A DNA stretch of 64,000 bases from Candidatus Nanosynbacter sp. TM7-053 (GCF_022828375.1 NZ_JAJQJX010000001.1:62001-126000), one strand, 5' to 3'; counted from the first letter of the stretch, positions 7,988 to 16,825 are shown. Numbers and translations: made by a program. Notes: generated by a model not told the origin, from the letters alone.

Positions 7988-8374
7988 ATGGCTCGAATTG
8001 CTGGGGTAGTTATCCCAACAGAGAAGCAGGTGCAAATTGCGCTCACCTATATTTACGGTATTGGGCCAAAGCACGCTTCGAGCATCCTTGCGGCGGCTAA
8101 AATTGAGCCGACCACTCGGGTGAAAGATCTCACCGAGGCTGAAGAAAACAAGATTCGCGAAATTATTGACAGCGAATACACCGTTGAAGGTGATCTCCAG
8201 CGCTTGGTGGCAAATAATATTAAGCGCTTGAAGGATATCAACGCCTATCGCGGTCTTCGCCACAAAGCAGGACTGCCAACACGCGGACAGCGGACTCGTA
8301 CGAATGCACGAACTCGCAAGGGTCGCGCCATCGCCGTGGGCGGTACACAACCAAAAGCAGCAAGTAAGACCTAA
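7988..8374 (+). CDS. rpsM: 30S ribosomal protein S13 (uS13)
   Basis: A 128-residue uS13, located in the head of the small subunit where it contacts the P-site tRNA and the large subunit. It begins [15 protein letters not shown], contains the helix-hairpin-helix segment [13 protein letters not shown] and ends with the basic tail ([18 protein letters not shown]) that reaches toward the tRNA. It follows rpmJ after 2 nt. Length is normal. Confidence 0.97.
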   Translation: MARIAGVVIPTEKQVQIALTYIYGIGPKHASSILAAAKIEPTTRVKDLTEAEENKIREIIDSEYTVEGDLQRLVANNIKRLKDINAYRGLRHKAGLPTRGQRTRTNARTRKGRAIAVGGTQPKAASKT

Positions 8375-8389
8375 AGAAAGGACTAAGAA

Positions 8390-8779
8390 ATGGCAGACGC
8401 AAAATCTACCAAGAAGAAGCAGCGCCGATCAGTCCCAGCTGGTCAGCTGCACATTCAGGCAACATTTAACAATACTATCGTTACTTTTTCCGACAAGAAG
8501 GGTAACGTGCTAACCGCTTCATCAGCTGGTGCATGTGGTTTCCGTGGAAGCAAAAAAGGTACAGCCTACGCTTCACAGGTTGCTGCTGAAAAAGCTGCTG
8601 AAGCTGCGAAAACTCAATATGGCTTGAAATCTGTTGACGTTTTCGTGAAAGGTGTCGGTTTGGGTCGTGACGCCGCTATTCGTGCGGTCAGCGCATTCGA
8701 CATATCAGTAGAAAGCATTAAGGACGTAACTGGTGTGCCTCACGGCGGTGTTCGTCCACGAAAGGCACGGAGGGCATAA
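8390..8779 (+). CDS. rpsK: 30S ribosomal protein S11 (uS11)
   Basis: A 129-residue uS11, part of the platform of the small subunit near the E site. The family segments HIQATFNNTIVTFSDKKGN, SAGACGFRGSKKGTAYASQ and the C-terminal DVTGVPHGGVRPRKARRA are all present. AAAGGA lies upstream of the ATG. It sits in the standard position between rpsM and rpsD. Confidence 0.97.
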   Translation: MADAKSTKKKQRRSVPAGQLHIQATFNNTIVTFSDKKGNVLTASSAGACGFRGSKKGTAYASQVAAEKAAEAAKTQYGLKSVDVFVKGVGLGRDAAIRAVSAFDISVESIKDVTGVPHGGVRPRKARRA

Positions 8780-8781
8780 TT

Positions 8782-9402
8782 ATGGCACGAGATAATTCAC
8801 CAATTGTCAAGCAAAGCCGCCGCGAAGGTTATGCGCTTCATCCAAAAGCACATAAAATTTTGGCGAAAAAATCTGGTATTCCAGGTCAACACGCACATGG
8901 TCGTCAGAATAAGCCAAGCCTATACGCTACACAGCTTCGTGAAAAGCAGAAAGTTCGTCGTTTGTATGGTCTAGTTGAGAAGCAATTTGCTCGCTTGATG
9001 AACGAAGCAACACGCGCTCAAGAAGGTTTGGCCGGCGAAAACCTGTTGAAGCTATTAGAGCGCCGTTTGGATAACGTTGTTTATCGTTCTGGATTTGCTG
9101 TATCACGTCGCGCAGCTCGTCAACTAGTTAGCCACGGACATTTTGAATTGAACGGCCGACGCGTCGATATTCCATCAATTCGCGTTAAAGCTGGCGATGT
9201 CATCACGGTTCGCCCAAAGAGTACCAAGTCAGAGTACTTTACACGAATTGACGATGTAATCAACAATTCAGTCCAAGGCCCACTAAGTTGGCTAAAAGCT
9301 GATAGCAAGAAGCTGAAGATTGAAGTAACTGGTTTGCCAAAGCGCGAGGAAGCAGAAGCTGACATCAACGAGCAATTAATTGTTGAGTATTACTCACGAT
9401 AA
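8782..9402 (+). CDS. rpsD: 30S ribosomal protein S4 (uS4)
   Basis: A 206-residue uS4, a primary 16S rRNA binder that starts small-subunit assembly. The S4 domain (about residues 95-160, with RLDNVVYRSGFAVSRRAARQLVSHGHF) is clear. The N-terminal region has no cysteines, so it is the zinc-free type, which is also common elsewhere. It follows rpsK after 2 nt and precedes rpoA, an arrangement in which S4 often regulates its operon; no S4-binding leader was recognised here. Confidence 0.96.
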   Translation: MARDNSPIVKQSRREGYALHPKAHKILAKKSGIPGQHAHGRQNKPSLYATQLREKQKVRRLYGLVEKQFARLMNEATRAQEGLAGENLLKLLERRLDNVVYRSGFAVSRRAARQLVSHGHFELNGRRVDIPSIRVKAGDVITVRPKSTKSEYFTRIDDVINNSVQGPLSWLKADSKKLKIEVTGLPKREEAEADINEQLIVEYYSR

Positions 9403-9423
9403 AAGAAGGGTTAGGGAAGAATT

Positions 9424-10347
9424 ATGGCAAAAGCAATTTACAATCCAGCACTCGCGAGCGTTGATGACATTTCAGAAACCAGTGCTACTTTTCTAATCGA
9501 GCCACTTCACCCAGGCTACGGTAATACTCTTGGTAACTCATTGCGACGCGTTCTATTGTCAAGCGTTCGCGGTGGCGCGGTTGTGGCTTTCAGGATTGAA
9601 GGCGCAACTCACGAGTTTACTACTGTTGAAGGCATCAAAGAAGATGTTGTCGACATTATGTTGAACTTGAAAAACGTTCACCTACGCGTATTTACCGACG
9701 ATCCAGTTGAGCTACGCATTGAGAAAACTGGCGCTGGCGAAGTAACTGCCGCTGACATTAAAACTAATGCTGATGTTGAAGTTGTCAACCCAGAGCAAGT
9801 AATTGCTACAATCGACGACCCAAACAAGCATTTGGTTATGGATTTGGTAGTTGAGGCAGGTTGCGGTTATCAGACAATTGAAGAGTCAAGCGAAAAGCGT
9901 TTGCACAGCGACATGATTGCTATTGATGCAATGTACTCACCAGTGTTGCGCGTTCGCTACAAAGTCGACTCAACTCGTGTTGGTCAGGAGACAAACTTGG
10001 ACAAATTGGCAATCACTGTTGAAACTAACGGCACAATCACACCTCGTGAGGCGTTCGAAGAAGCAGCAGCGATTCTTGTCAACCAATACACAGCTTTGGC
10101 CGGCAACACGATGGTAACTGGCGCACCAGCACTTGGCGCAGCTAAGGAAGACGAAGAGTCAGAGCTAGCAATGCCAATTGAAGAATTAAACTTAAGCGCC
10201 CGCACGACGAACGCGCTAATTAACAATGAAATCCGCACTATTCGCGATTTGGTAACTTTGACTGAGCAAGATTTGCGAGAATTGAAAGGTTTCGGTTCAA
10301 AGGCACTAGACGAAGTACGTGACAAGATGGCGGAGTTGGAGTTTTAA
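9424..10347 (+). CDS. rpoA: RNA polymerase alpha subunit
   Basis: A 307-residue alpha subunit, which dimerises to assemble RNA polymerase and uses its C-terminal domain to contact DNA and activators. The N-terminal dimerisation motif GYGNTLGNSLRRVLLSS (about residues 33-49) and the C-terminal domain (about residues 240-307, with NALINNEIRTIRDL and LKGFGSKALDEVR) are both intact. It is between rpsD and rplQ as usual. Confidence 0.97.
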   Translation: MAKAIYNPALASVDDISETSATFLIEPLHPGYGNTLGNSLRRVLLSSVRGGAVVAFRIEGATHEFTTVEGIKEDVVDIMLNLKNVHLRVFTDDPVELRIEKTGAGEVTAADIKTNADVEVVNPEQVIATIDDPNKHLVMDLVVEAGCGYQTIEESSEKRLHSDMIAIDAMYSPVLRVRYKVDSTRVGQETNLDKLAITVETNGTITPREAFEEAAAILVNQYTALAGNTMVTGAPALGAAKEDEESELAMPIEELNLSARTTNALINNEIRTIRDLVTLTEQDLRELKGFGSKALDEVRDKMAELEF

Positions 10348-10349
10348 CT

Positions 10350-10736
10350 ATGCATAGACACGGATATCAAGGGCGCAAGTTCGGCCGCGAGCGTGATCAG
10401 CGACGAGCCCTACTCAAAGGTCTGGCTACCAGTTTGGTTGAGTACGGAAAAATCGAGACCACCTTGCCAAAGGCTAAGGAACTAAAGCGTCACATTGAAA
10501 AAATCATCACCAAGGCTAAAAAGGGCGACCTAGCAAGCCGACGTCAGGTGATCGCAGCATTAAGCACACGCGCCGCTGCTTACAAACTAGTTGATGAAAT
10601 CGCACCACAATTGAGTGGCCGAACTAGCGGACACGTTCGCGTTGAGCGAACACGCTTGCGAGTTGGTGACGGCGCTCAAATGGCAATCATCGAGTTTGTT
10701 GACGATATTAAACCAATGCCAAAGGAGGGAAAATAA
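10350..10736 (+). CDS. rplQ: 50S ribosomal protein L17 (bL17)
   Basis: A 128-residue bL17, which lies near the exit of the peptide tunnel. The N-terminal signature (MHRHGYQGRKFGRERDQR, corresponding to the usual MRH-x-LGR) and the LKGLATSLVEYGKIETTL segment identify it. It follows rpoA after 2 nt. Length is close to E. coli's 127. Confidence 0.96.
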   Translation: MHRHGYQGRKFGRERDQRRALLKGLATSLVEYGKIETTLPKAKELKRHIEKIITKAKKGDLASRRQVIAALSTRAAAYKLVDEIAPQLSGRTSGHVRVERTRLRVGDGAQMAIIEFVDDIKPMPKEGK

Positions 10737-10737
10737 G

Positions 10738-11169
10738 ATGAAAACTTATTCACAAAAACCATCTGAAGTTTCTCGCCGTTGGGTATTGTTTGACGCTAGC
10801 GAATTACCACTTGGACGTCTGGCTACAGAAATTGCTAAGCATTTGACTGGTAAATACAAGCCAACTTACACTCCTCATGTTGACGGTGGCGACTACGTAG
10901 TTGTTATCAATGCTGCGCAGACAGTTGTTACTGGATACAAGGAAACTGATAAGTATTACTATCGCCACAGTGGTTTCCCGGGTGGAATTAAGGAAACGCA
11001 ATTCAAAGAAATGCGCGAACGCCACCCAGAGCGAATTATTGAAGAAGCTGTTAAAGGTATGTTGCCAAAGAACAAATTGCAAGCAGAGCGCCTAAAGCGC
11101 CTACGCATTTTTGCTGGCAGCGACCACGCTCACACAGCACAAACACCAGAGAAAGTTGAGGTAAAGTAA
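10738..11169 (+). CDS. rplM: 50S ribosomal protein L13 (uL13)
   Basis: A 143-residue uL13, an early large-subunit assembly protein. The start at 10738 was chosen because the family N-terminus (KTYSQKPSEVSRRWVLFDAS) begins there and AAAGGAGG precedes it within the end of rplQ. LPLGRLATEIAKHLTGKYKPT and KAVKGMLPKNKLQ-like segments are present. It is paired with rpsI as in most bacteria. Confidence 0.96.
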   Translation: MKTYSQKPSEVSRRWVLFDASELPLGRLATEIAKHLTGKYKPTYTPHVDGGDYVVVINAAQTVVTGYKETDKYYYRHSGFPGGIKETQFKEMRERHPERIIEEAVKGMLPKNKLQAERLKRLRIFAGSDHAHTAQTPEKVEVK

Positions 11170-11170
11170 T

Positions 11171-11569
11171 ATGGCTGCTGATACTTATTTCTACGGCCTA
11201 GGACGACGCAAAAGTGCTTCAGCAAGCGTTCGCATACTTCCTGGCAAAGGCGCCATTACAATCAATGGCAAGCCTGCTGCTGAGTACCTGGACGGCAACA
11301 AAACCTTACTAGCAGAAGTAACCGATCCACTTGCAATTGTCAGCAAGCAAAAAGAATTCGACGTTACTATCCTAGTTAAGGGTGGCGGCTTAGCTGGTCA
11401 AGTTGACGCTATCAAGCTTGGCATCGCAAAAGCTTTGACAGCTGCTCACGCTGACCTGCGTCCAGTTCTGAAGAAGGCTGAGCTATTGAAACGTGACCCA
11501 CGCGAGAAAGAGCGCAAGAAGTACGGTCTTCGTTCTGCTCGTAAGCGCGAACAATTCTCTAAGCGTTAG
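11171..11569 (+). CDS. rpsI: 30S ribosomal protein S9 (uS9)
   Basis: A 132-residue uS9, whose C-terminal tail reaches the P-site tRNA anticodon. It begins YFYGLGRRKSASASVRI and ends with the invariant basic tail RKREQFSKR. It directly follows rplM and closes the operon; a terminator follows at 11588. Confidence 0.97.
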   Translation: MAADTYFYGLGRRKSASASVRILPGKGAITINGKPAAEYLDGNKTLLAEVTDPLAIVSKQKEFDVTILVKGGGLAGQVDAIKLGIAKALTAAHADLRPVLKKAELLKRDPREKERKKYGLRSARKREQFSKR

Positions 11570-11587
11570 TACAGAAAAGGCTATCAC

Positions 11588-11625
11588 AAAATACTCCGTT
11601 TCACATGCAGGCGGAGTATTTTCAT
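11588..11625 (+). terminator. Terminator of the ribosomal operon
   Basis: AAAATACTCCG (11588-11598) pairs with CGGAGTATTTT (11612-11622). Confidence 0.85.
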
Positions 11626-11627
11626 AG

Positions 11628-11633
11628 TATACT
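11628..11633 (+). promoter_or_regulatory. Leaderless -10 element
   Basis: TATACT ends 6 nt before the ATG at 11640. Confidence 0.55.
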
Positions 11634-11639
11634 AAAAAT

Positions 11640-12503
11640 ATGTTGGACAAGATTATCCATCGCTGGTTGCGGATTCCATACGCATTGAACGTGCATTATT
11701 TTTCTCGTCCAGAAAAACCAAAAGCGACGATTCTACTTATTCACGGATTAGGCACATCCTGGAAAACATGGACGCCGCTGGAGCTGTATTTGCCGAAGGA
11801 TGCGCGAGTTATAGCAATTGATATGCTGGGATTTGGCAATTCACCCAAGCCTGATTGGAAGTCCTACAACGCCCACGACCAAGCCGCAAGCATCGTCGCC
11901 ACTTTGCGTAGGGAATTCATAAATCACGTCGATATCGTCATCGGTCATTCTATGGGGTCGCTGGCTGCCGTAGAGCTCGCCAAGCAATATCCGAAGTTGA
12001 GCAAGTCGCTGATTTTGTGTAGTCCGCCGATATATTATCCGAGGGTTGACGAAAAAAATCATCATCCAGAGAAGATTTTGCGTGCGCTTTATGAGTTTTT
12101 CAATAGTCATCCGCGCAGTTCGAAACGCTTTTTGCAATTCGCTGATCGGCACAATATTTGGCCTGACGCTGGATTTAAGGCCGATGAAGTTACCGCCGAG
12201 TCGTTTTTAATCGCCCTGAATACCGCGATTATCAATCAGACGACAATGAATGATATCACTAAGCTCACTCTTCCGATTGCTATTTTGTCCGGAAAGCTTG
12301 ATCCACTGATTGTCGAGAGAAACCTGAAGAAATTATCAAAAGATCATAACAATATCACTCATATGTCAATGGCAACTCAGCGGCACGAAATAACCGACAA
12401 ATATGCGAAGAAGCTGTCGGAAATTATAAAAGAGTATTTGGCGGAAGAATATTCACCAAAAACGAGTCGTCTTACAGCAAAGTCCAAACGAGAAAGTTTA
12501 TGA
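11640..12503 (+). CDS. Alpha/beta hydrolase
   Basis: A 287-residue alpha/beta-hydrolase-fold protein. The oxyanion-hole motif HGLGTSWKTW (about residue 35), the nucleophile elbow GHSMGS (serine about residue 103) and a C-terminal SGKLDPLI aspartate are visible; the catalytic histidine is probably in QRHEIT near residue 245. Family members hydrolyse esters, lactones or lipids; the substrate is unknown. The -10 box 6 nt upstream suggests a leaderless start. Its stop overlaps the next start as ATGA, so the two genes are probably translated together. Confidence 0.8.
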   Translation: MLDKIIHRWLRIPYALNVHYFSRPEKPKATILLIHGLGTSWKTWTPLELYLPKDARVIAIDMLGFGNSPKPDWKSYNAHDQAASIVATLRREFINHVDIVIGHSMGSLAAVELAKQYPKLSKSLILCSPPIYYPRVDEKNHHPEKILRALYEFFNSHPRSSKRFLQFADRHNIWPDAGFKADEVTAESFLIALNTAIINQTTMNDITKLTLPIAILSGKLDPLIVERNLKKLSKDHNNITHMSMATQRHEITDKYAKKLSEIIKEYLAEEYSPKTSRLTAKSKRESL

Positions 12504-13078
12504 TTGAAGTAGAATCCAAATTCAAATTAGCATCTGATATTACTCGCGATAATCTCATCACCATACTAAAAAGCCAATTTATCGCGCCCATCTCAAGTAA
12601 ACGTCAAATTGATACAGTATTTTTATTGCCCGAGCAAGTTGATGCGCCTATTGTTCCTGGCTCGAAAATTATGCGGGTGCGCGATGTTCTTAATCCGGAA
12701 ACTGGTGAGCTGCAACAAAGCTTGATGACACTGAAGGTCGAGGGGCAGGCAAAGCTAGCGTCTGATGAATATGAATTTACAGTTGATGACGGAAATGCGG
12801 CGCGCCAAATGCTCACGGCATTAGGCTGGCAAAAAGTCGTTACGGTTGATAAAATCCGCCTTGAGTCAAAGACCGAGGAATATACAATCTGCATCGACGA
12901 AGTTGCTGGATTGGGATTATTTATTGAACTGGAAGTTTTAACCGAAGACAGTGCCGACGTAAAAAACATTAAGCAACAAATGCGCAATTTTCTGAAAAAC
13001 CTGGATATCGACGGCAAATTATGGAAAATTCCGTACGACACAAGCATTAGAAATCTGTATCTAAAAACAGATACTTGA
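12500..13078 (+). CDS. CYTH-domain protein (class IV adenylate cyclase-like)
   Basis: A 192-residue protein of the CYTH superfamily, whose members act on triphosphates or form cAMP inside a beta tunnel. The N-terminal EVESKFKL (the ExExK signature) is present, as are the strands QIDTVFLLP, KIMRVRD and YTICIDEVAGLGLFIELE that line the tunnel. The closest functional class cannot be told. It overlaps the alpha/beta hydrolase by 4 nt. Part of its 3' end is repeated perfectly 600 bp downstream (13632-13661). Confidence 0.8.
   Translation: MIEVESKFKLASDITRDNLITILKSQFIAPISSKRQIDTVFLLPEQVDAPIVPGSKIMRVRDVLNPETGELQQSLMTLKVEGQAKLASDEYEFTVDDGNAARQMLTALGWQKVVTVDKIRLESKTEEYTICIDEVAGLGLFIELEVLTEDSADVKNIKQQMRNFLKNLDIDGKLWKIPYDTSIRNLYLKTDT
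13028..13057 (+). repeat. 30-bp direct repeat, copy 1
   Basis: This stretch encodes IPYDTSIRNL near the C-terminus of the CYTH protein. An identical 30-bp copy lies at 13632-13661, so the GrpB-like gene is flanked by the two copies. Confidence 0.9.
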
Positions 13079-13096
13079 TTAAATTTAGGAGATCTT

Positions 13097-13618
13097 ATGT
13101 CGGTTGAAATTAAAAGATCCAAAAAAGACATATCGGCTGTCTTTACGCGCGTGAAAAATAAATTAGCGCTAGTACTTGCGGATAGTTCGCAAATTCATCA
13201 TGTCGGCAGTACCGCGGTACTTGGTTTGGATGGTAAAAATATCCTAGATATCCTTATTTCTGCTAAAGATAGCGAACACATGAACGAGCTGCGGGACAAA
13301 TTGGTAGCAATTGGATATTTTCCTTCATTAAATCCAAGTTCCCGTCAAGGGTATATCTTCCTGGCGTCCCGACAAGAAGAAACTGGCGAGGGCGATATTC
13401 ATATTCACCTCGCGGTCGCGAATACTGAAACGCACGATAACTTCTTAATTATCAGAGATTATCTAAGGTCTCACAATGACGAAGTTGATCAATATTCAAA
13501 GATAAAATATCAATATGCCAAGCAAGCAAATTACGACAGGTCAGCGTATAAAAAACTTAAAGCAGCTTATGTCGATAAGTTATTGCAACGTGCCAGGCAG
13601 TGGAAAAATGGCAGCTAA
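13097..13618 (+). CDS. GrpB-like nucleotidyltransferase-fold protein (UPF0157)
   Basis: A 173-residue protein resembling the GrpB/UPF0157 family, which has a nucleotidyltransferase fold and an unknown substrate. The segment HHVGSTAVLGLDGKNILDILI matches the family's HIGSTSVPGL-aKpiiDi pattern. AGGAGA precedes the ATG. It lies between two copies of a 30-bp repeat taken from the CYTH gene, suggesting that it arrived in, or was rearranged with, a local duplication. Confidence 0.7.
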   Translation: MSVEIKRSKKDISAVFTRVKNKLALVLADSSQIHHVGSTAVLGLDGKNILDILISAKDSEHMNELRDKLVAIGYFPSLNPSSRQGYIFLASRQEETGEGDIHIHLAVANTETHDNFLIIRDYLRSHNDEVDQYSKIKYQYAKQANYDRSAYKKLKAAYVDKLLQRARQWKNGS

Positions 13619-13631
13619 TCTCCTCATTCAT

Positions 13632-13661
13632 ATTCCGTACGACACAAGCATTAGAAATCTG
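13632..13661 (+). repeat. 30-bp direct repeat, copy 2 (non-coding)
   Basis: A perfect copy of 13028-13057, here outside any gene between the GrpB-like gene and the next promoter. It is a remnant of the CYTH gene 3' end. Confidence 0.9.
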
Positions 13662-13681
13662 CAAAATAACGTTAGTTAGCG

Positions 13682-13687
13682 TATACT
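13682..13687 (+). promoter_or_regulatory. Leaderless -10 element
   Basis: TATACT ends 7 nt before the ATG at 13695. Confidence 0.55.
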
Positions 13688-13694
13688 TATCAAT

Positions 13695-14285
13695 ATGAAA
13701 CAAGAGAATAGCCCAATTTATTTTATCACTTCCAATCACAGCAAATTTACCAGCCTTCAAGAACTCTTTCAGCCGCTTGGTGTTGATTTAAGGCAACTCG
13801 ATTATGATTTTGACGAAGGACGAGGGCTTGACATTCAAACGATTGCAAAAAGTAAATTATCTCAAGCCAAGAAAGCCTTCCCGGACAAGCGCCTAGTCGT
13901 TGATGACCGCGGTTTCTTCATTCCGGCGCTGAAAGGTTTTCCGGGGCCGTTTGTTAAATTGCTACTGAACAGCTTTAGTTATCCCGGCATTATTAAGTTA
14001 ATGAAGGGCGAGGCTGATCGTCGAGCTATTTTTTCTTTTGCGGTTGGCTATTTTGACGGCGAAAAAGACCACATTTTCGTAGCCAACGAAGAGGGATTTA
14101 TCGTTGACGAGCCACGTGGCAATAATCTCCATGGCTGGACGGAATTGTTATATATTTATGGGCATCCGAGCTTTCCTGGTCGCAGTTTGGCAGAACTGAA
14201 CGACGAAGAATGGCAGGAATATCTGACGATAATTGAGAAAGTTGACGGGCTCGCGATGTTGAGGGATTATTTGGTAAACTCATGA
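13695..14285 (+). CDS. Second Ham1/RdgB-like NTP pyrophosphatase
   Basis: A 196-residue divergent member of the Ham1 family. The N-terminal FITSNHSKFTSLQELF and central VVDDRGFFIPALKGFPGPF align with the family's SxNxxKxxE and DDSGLxVxALxGxPG motifs, but the second metal-site aspartate-serine pair is altered to DDRG. It may therefore have a different substrate from the copy at 676. It overlaps the next gene by 4 nt (ATGA). Confidence 0.7.
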   Translation: MKQENSPIYFITSNHSKFTSLQELFQPLGVDLRQLDYDFDEGRGLDIQTIAKSKLSQAKKAFPDKRLVVDDRGFFIPALKGFPGPFVKLLLNSFSYPGIIKLMKGEADRRAIFSFAVGYFDGEKDHIFVANEEGFIVDEPRGNNLHGWTELLYIYGHPSFPGRSLAELNDEEWQEYLTIIEKVDGLAMLRDYLVNS

Positions 14286-14596
14286 AAGTCGACAACGACT
14301 ACATTCAACAGGCTATCATTGCTCGCGAAATAGTAGACCTTTACCGAAATTCGCCAGATAAATATGAGGTGGCGGAGTCTCTTAGCTCGTTATGTTTTGC
14401 AATGGCGCGATTAACTAACTGTGATAAAGTCGACTATCCAACAATTGACTGGGATGATTTAGCAAGTAACTTTGATGGCATAGCAACATCCCAAAGTGAT
14501 GTATCAGCCGTACGAAAGATAGAAAATGATATAGCGTCTACATATGAAAAATCTTTAAAGATTATAAAGCAACACAACTATCGTCCCATTACTTAA
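14282..14596 (+). CDS. Unknown small protein, 104 aa
   Basis: A 104-residue protein, acidic and predicted largely helical, of no recognised family. It overlaps the end of the Ham1-like gene as ATGA, so the two are probably co-translated and may act together on nucleotides. There is no membrane segment or signal peptide. The overlap is the best evidence that it is real. Confidence 0.6.
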   Translation: MKVDNDYIQQAIIAREIVDLYRNSPDKYEVAESLSSLCFAMARLTNCDKVDYPTIDWDDLASNFDGIATSQSDVSAVRKIENDIASTYEKSLKIIKQHNYRPIT

Positions 14597-14607
14597 CGAT
14601 CGAATAA

Positions 14608-14616
14608 TGTTATAAT
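14608..14616 (+). promoter_or_regulatory. Extended -10 promoter of trpS, leaderless
   Basis: TGTTATAAT ends 7 nt before the trpS ATG. Confidence 0.65.
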
Positions 14617-14623
14617 ATATCTA

Positions 14624-15667
14624 ATGAAACCATCAAAACCTGTCATTCTCACTGGCGTGCGCGCCAACAACAACATCCACATAGGTAATTACTTTGGGGC
14701 TATTTTGCCGATTATCAACATGGCGAAGCGCCGCTCGGACGAATACGATATCAATCTATTCATCCCAGACCTTCACAGTTTTACGACGCCAATTAACCAC
14801 AGCAAGTTATATGACAGCATCCTGAACAACGCGCGAGTTTATACCGCCGCTGGATTGCCGCTGGACAACCCTTCCATTCATCTTTACCGCCAAAGTCGTA
14901 TTTCGGCGCACAGTGAACTGGCGTGGATTCTGGATTGCTTCACTGGATTTGGCGAGATGAGTCGAATGACACAGTTTAAGGACAAGGGAAGTAAAGGCGA
15001 CGCTTCTGTCGGACTATTTAACTATCCCGTCCTGATGGCTGCCGACATTCTACTTTACGGCGCGACTTACGTGCCAGTTGGTGACGACCAGACCCAACAT
15101 TTGGAGTTCACGCGTGATATTGCCGAGCGAATGAATCGTAAGTTTGGCGATCTATTTATCGTGCCGAAACCCGTAATTCAGCAACATCAATTCTTCGGAA
15201 AAGACCAAGGATTGAGGATTAAAGATCTCGTGAATCCAGCGAAGAAAATGAGCAAATCTGACGAGAGCGGCAAGGGAATTATTTTCCTTTCTGACGATCC
15301 AAAATCGGCACATAAGAAAATAATGAGCGCAACAACAGATTCAATTGGCAAGGTTCAATACGACAAGGAAAATCAGCCAGGAATTTCTAATTTGCTAGAG
15401 ATTTTAACTTTAGTTCGCCAAGACGCTGGCAGGGAAGTTACTCTGGAGCAGACCGCCAACGAGTACTTCGGAATGGATCGTTATGGCGATTTCAAGCGAA
15501 TCGTGGCTGACGAAGTTGCGGAATTTTTGGAGAATTTCCAGAATCGGCTTGCGGCGGTTGATGAGCAAGCAATTGAAGAGAAGCTGGCTTCCAGTGAAAA
15601 AGATATGAATGTCGTCGCTAATGAAACCTTGTACCGTGTTCAAAAAGCTATAGGGCTTCGAAAATAG
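14624..15667 (+). CDS. trpS: Tryptophanyl-tRNA synthetase
   Basis: A 347-residue class I synthetase that charges tRNA-Trp (gene at 28261). The ATP-binding HIGN (in NNNIHIGNYFGA, about residues 18-22) and KMSKS (in PAKKMSKSDESG, about residue 206) motifs are intact. The segment PVGDDQTQHLEFTRDIAERMN is typical of TrpRS. The start is set by an extended -10 box 7 nt upstream. It is followed after 12 nt by the pseudouridine synthase. Confidence 0.96.
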   Translation: MKPSKPVILTGVRANNNIHIGNYFGAILPIINMAKRRSDEYDINLFIPDLHSFTTPINHSKLYDSILNNARVYTAAGLPLDNPSIHLYRQSRISAHSELAWILDCFTGFGEMSRMTQFKDKGSKGDASVGLFNYPVLMAADILLYGATYVPVGDDQTQHLEFTRDIAERMNRKFGDLFIVPKPVIQQHQFFGKDQGLRIKDLVNPAKKMSKSDESGKGIIFLSDDPKSAHKKIMSATTDSIGKVQYDKENQPGISNLLEILTLVRQDAGREVTLEQTANEYFGMDRYGDFKRIVADEVAEFLENFQNRLAAVDEQAIEEKLASSEKDMNVVANETLYRVQKAIGLRK

Positions 15668-15679
15668 GGAGCAAATCGC

Positions 15680-16825
15680 GTGAAAATATTGCCTCGGACA
15701 GTGCTGAAAATAGCCAGATTGTACAAATTAGCGGACGACAATACGCCCGTCAAGGCGCTGCGTCGGCTGGAAATTCAAACGGACGAGTCGCACGTTTTTG
15801 CGGAATTTATTTTGAATAAGCAGCATTTTGTGCTGCTTTACGGCTCGATTATTGACGAAGAATCTATTGACGATCTATGGATGGAAAAACCAGATAATGC
15901 CGAGATTTTGCCGAATCCACTAGACCCAGAATTTATCGAAACGCCGTTCCAGGGAAAATATGTCATGATGTTCAAAATTTCGCCAACCAAAGTGCGCTTG
16001 GATATTTATTTATCGACCAAATTCGACACGACAATTTCTCGAAGTCTTTGGCAAAAATATATAAAAGCTGGATACGTTTCGGTCAATAATAAGGTTGTGA
16101 CGACGCCAAAATTTGAGGTTGATGAAACTGATGAGATTGCGCTTAATTTGCCAGAAAAAGAGCAGGCGGACGTTGATTTGCCGATTTTATATGAGGACGA
16201 TGATGTGATTGTCGTCAATAAACCAAGTGGGCTATTGACGCACGCGAAGGGCGGACTTTCTGATGAGCCAACGGTTGCGGAAATAATTCGCCCGAAGACT
16301 TCGTTTGCGACGGACACGGATCGTCCGGGAATTGTTCATAGGCTTGACCGCGACACTTCAGGGCTGTTGATTATAGCCAAAAACCCAGAATCTGCTGCGC
16401 ATCTACAGAGGCAATTTGCCGAGCGAACCGCCAAGAAAACCTACATAGCGATAACCGACGGCAAGCCAAAGTTGAATGCCGCAAAAATTGATCTGCCAAT
16501 TGGTCGCAATCCTTCAGCACCGAGCACTTTTCGTATAGATCCGAACGGTAAACCAGCTCAGACGACTTACCATGTTTTGGCGGAAAATGATACTCAGTCG
16601 CTCGTGGAATTGAAGCCGACCACTGGTCGAACTCATCAATTGCGCGTCCATTTGGCTCATTTGAATGCGCCGATTCTTGGCGATCGAGTTTACGGAAAAT
16701 CTTTAGATTGTCGTATGATGCTGCATGCTCAAAAATTAGAGATAATTTTGCCGTCTGGCGAGAAAAAAGTTTTTGAAGCCGCAGTTCCTGACGAATTCAA
16801 GAAATTCTTCCCAGAGGATTTATAG
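15680..16825 (+). CDS. RluA/RluD-family pseudouridine synthase
   Basis: A 381-residue protein that isomerises uridine to pseudouridine in RNA, probably rRNA. An N-terminal domain of about 110 residues with no recognised family precedes an S4 RNA-binding domain (RSLWQKYIKAGYVSVNNKVV) and the catalytic domain, where HRLDRDTSGLLIIAKN holds the catalytic aspartate and GRTHQLRVHLAHLN is the second signature. The start is GTG with GGGAG upstream. It abuts the delta' gene: the stop and next ATG are adjacent. The extra N-terminal domain makes it longer than RluD (about 325). Confidence 0.88.
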   Translation: MKILPRTVLKIARLYKLADDNTPVKALRRLEIQTDESHVFAEFILNKQHFVLLYGSIIDEESIDDLWMEKPDNAEILPNPLDPEFIETPFQGKYVMMFKISPTKVRLDIYLSTKFDTTISRSLWQKYIKAGYVSVNNKVVTTPKFEVDETDEIALNLPEKEQADVDLPILYEDDDVIVVNKPSGLLTHAKGGLSDEPTVAEIIRPKTSFATDTDRPGIVHRLDRDTSGLLIIAKNPESAAHLQRQFAERTAKKTYIAITDGKPKLNAAKIDLPIGRNPSAPSTFRIDPNGKPAQTTYHVLAENDTQSLVELKPTTGRTHQLRVHLAHLNAPILGDRVYGKSLDCRMMLHAQKLEIILPSGEKKVFEAAVPDEFKKFFPEDL

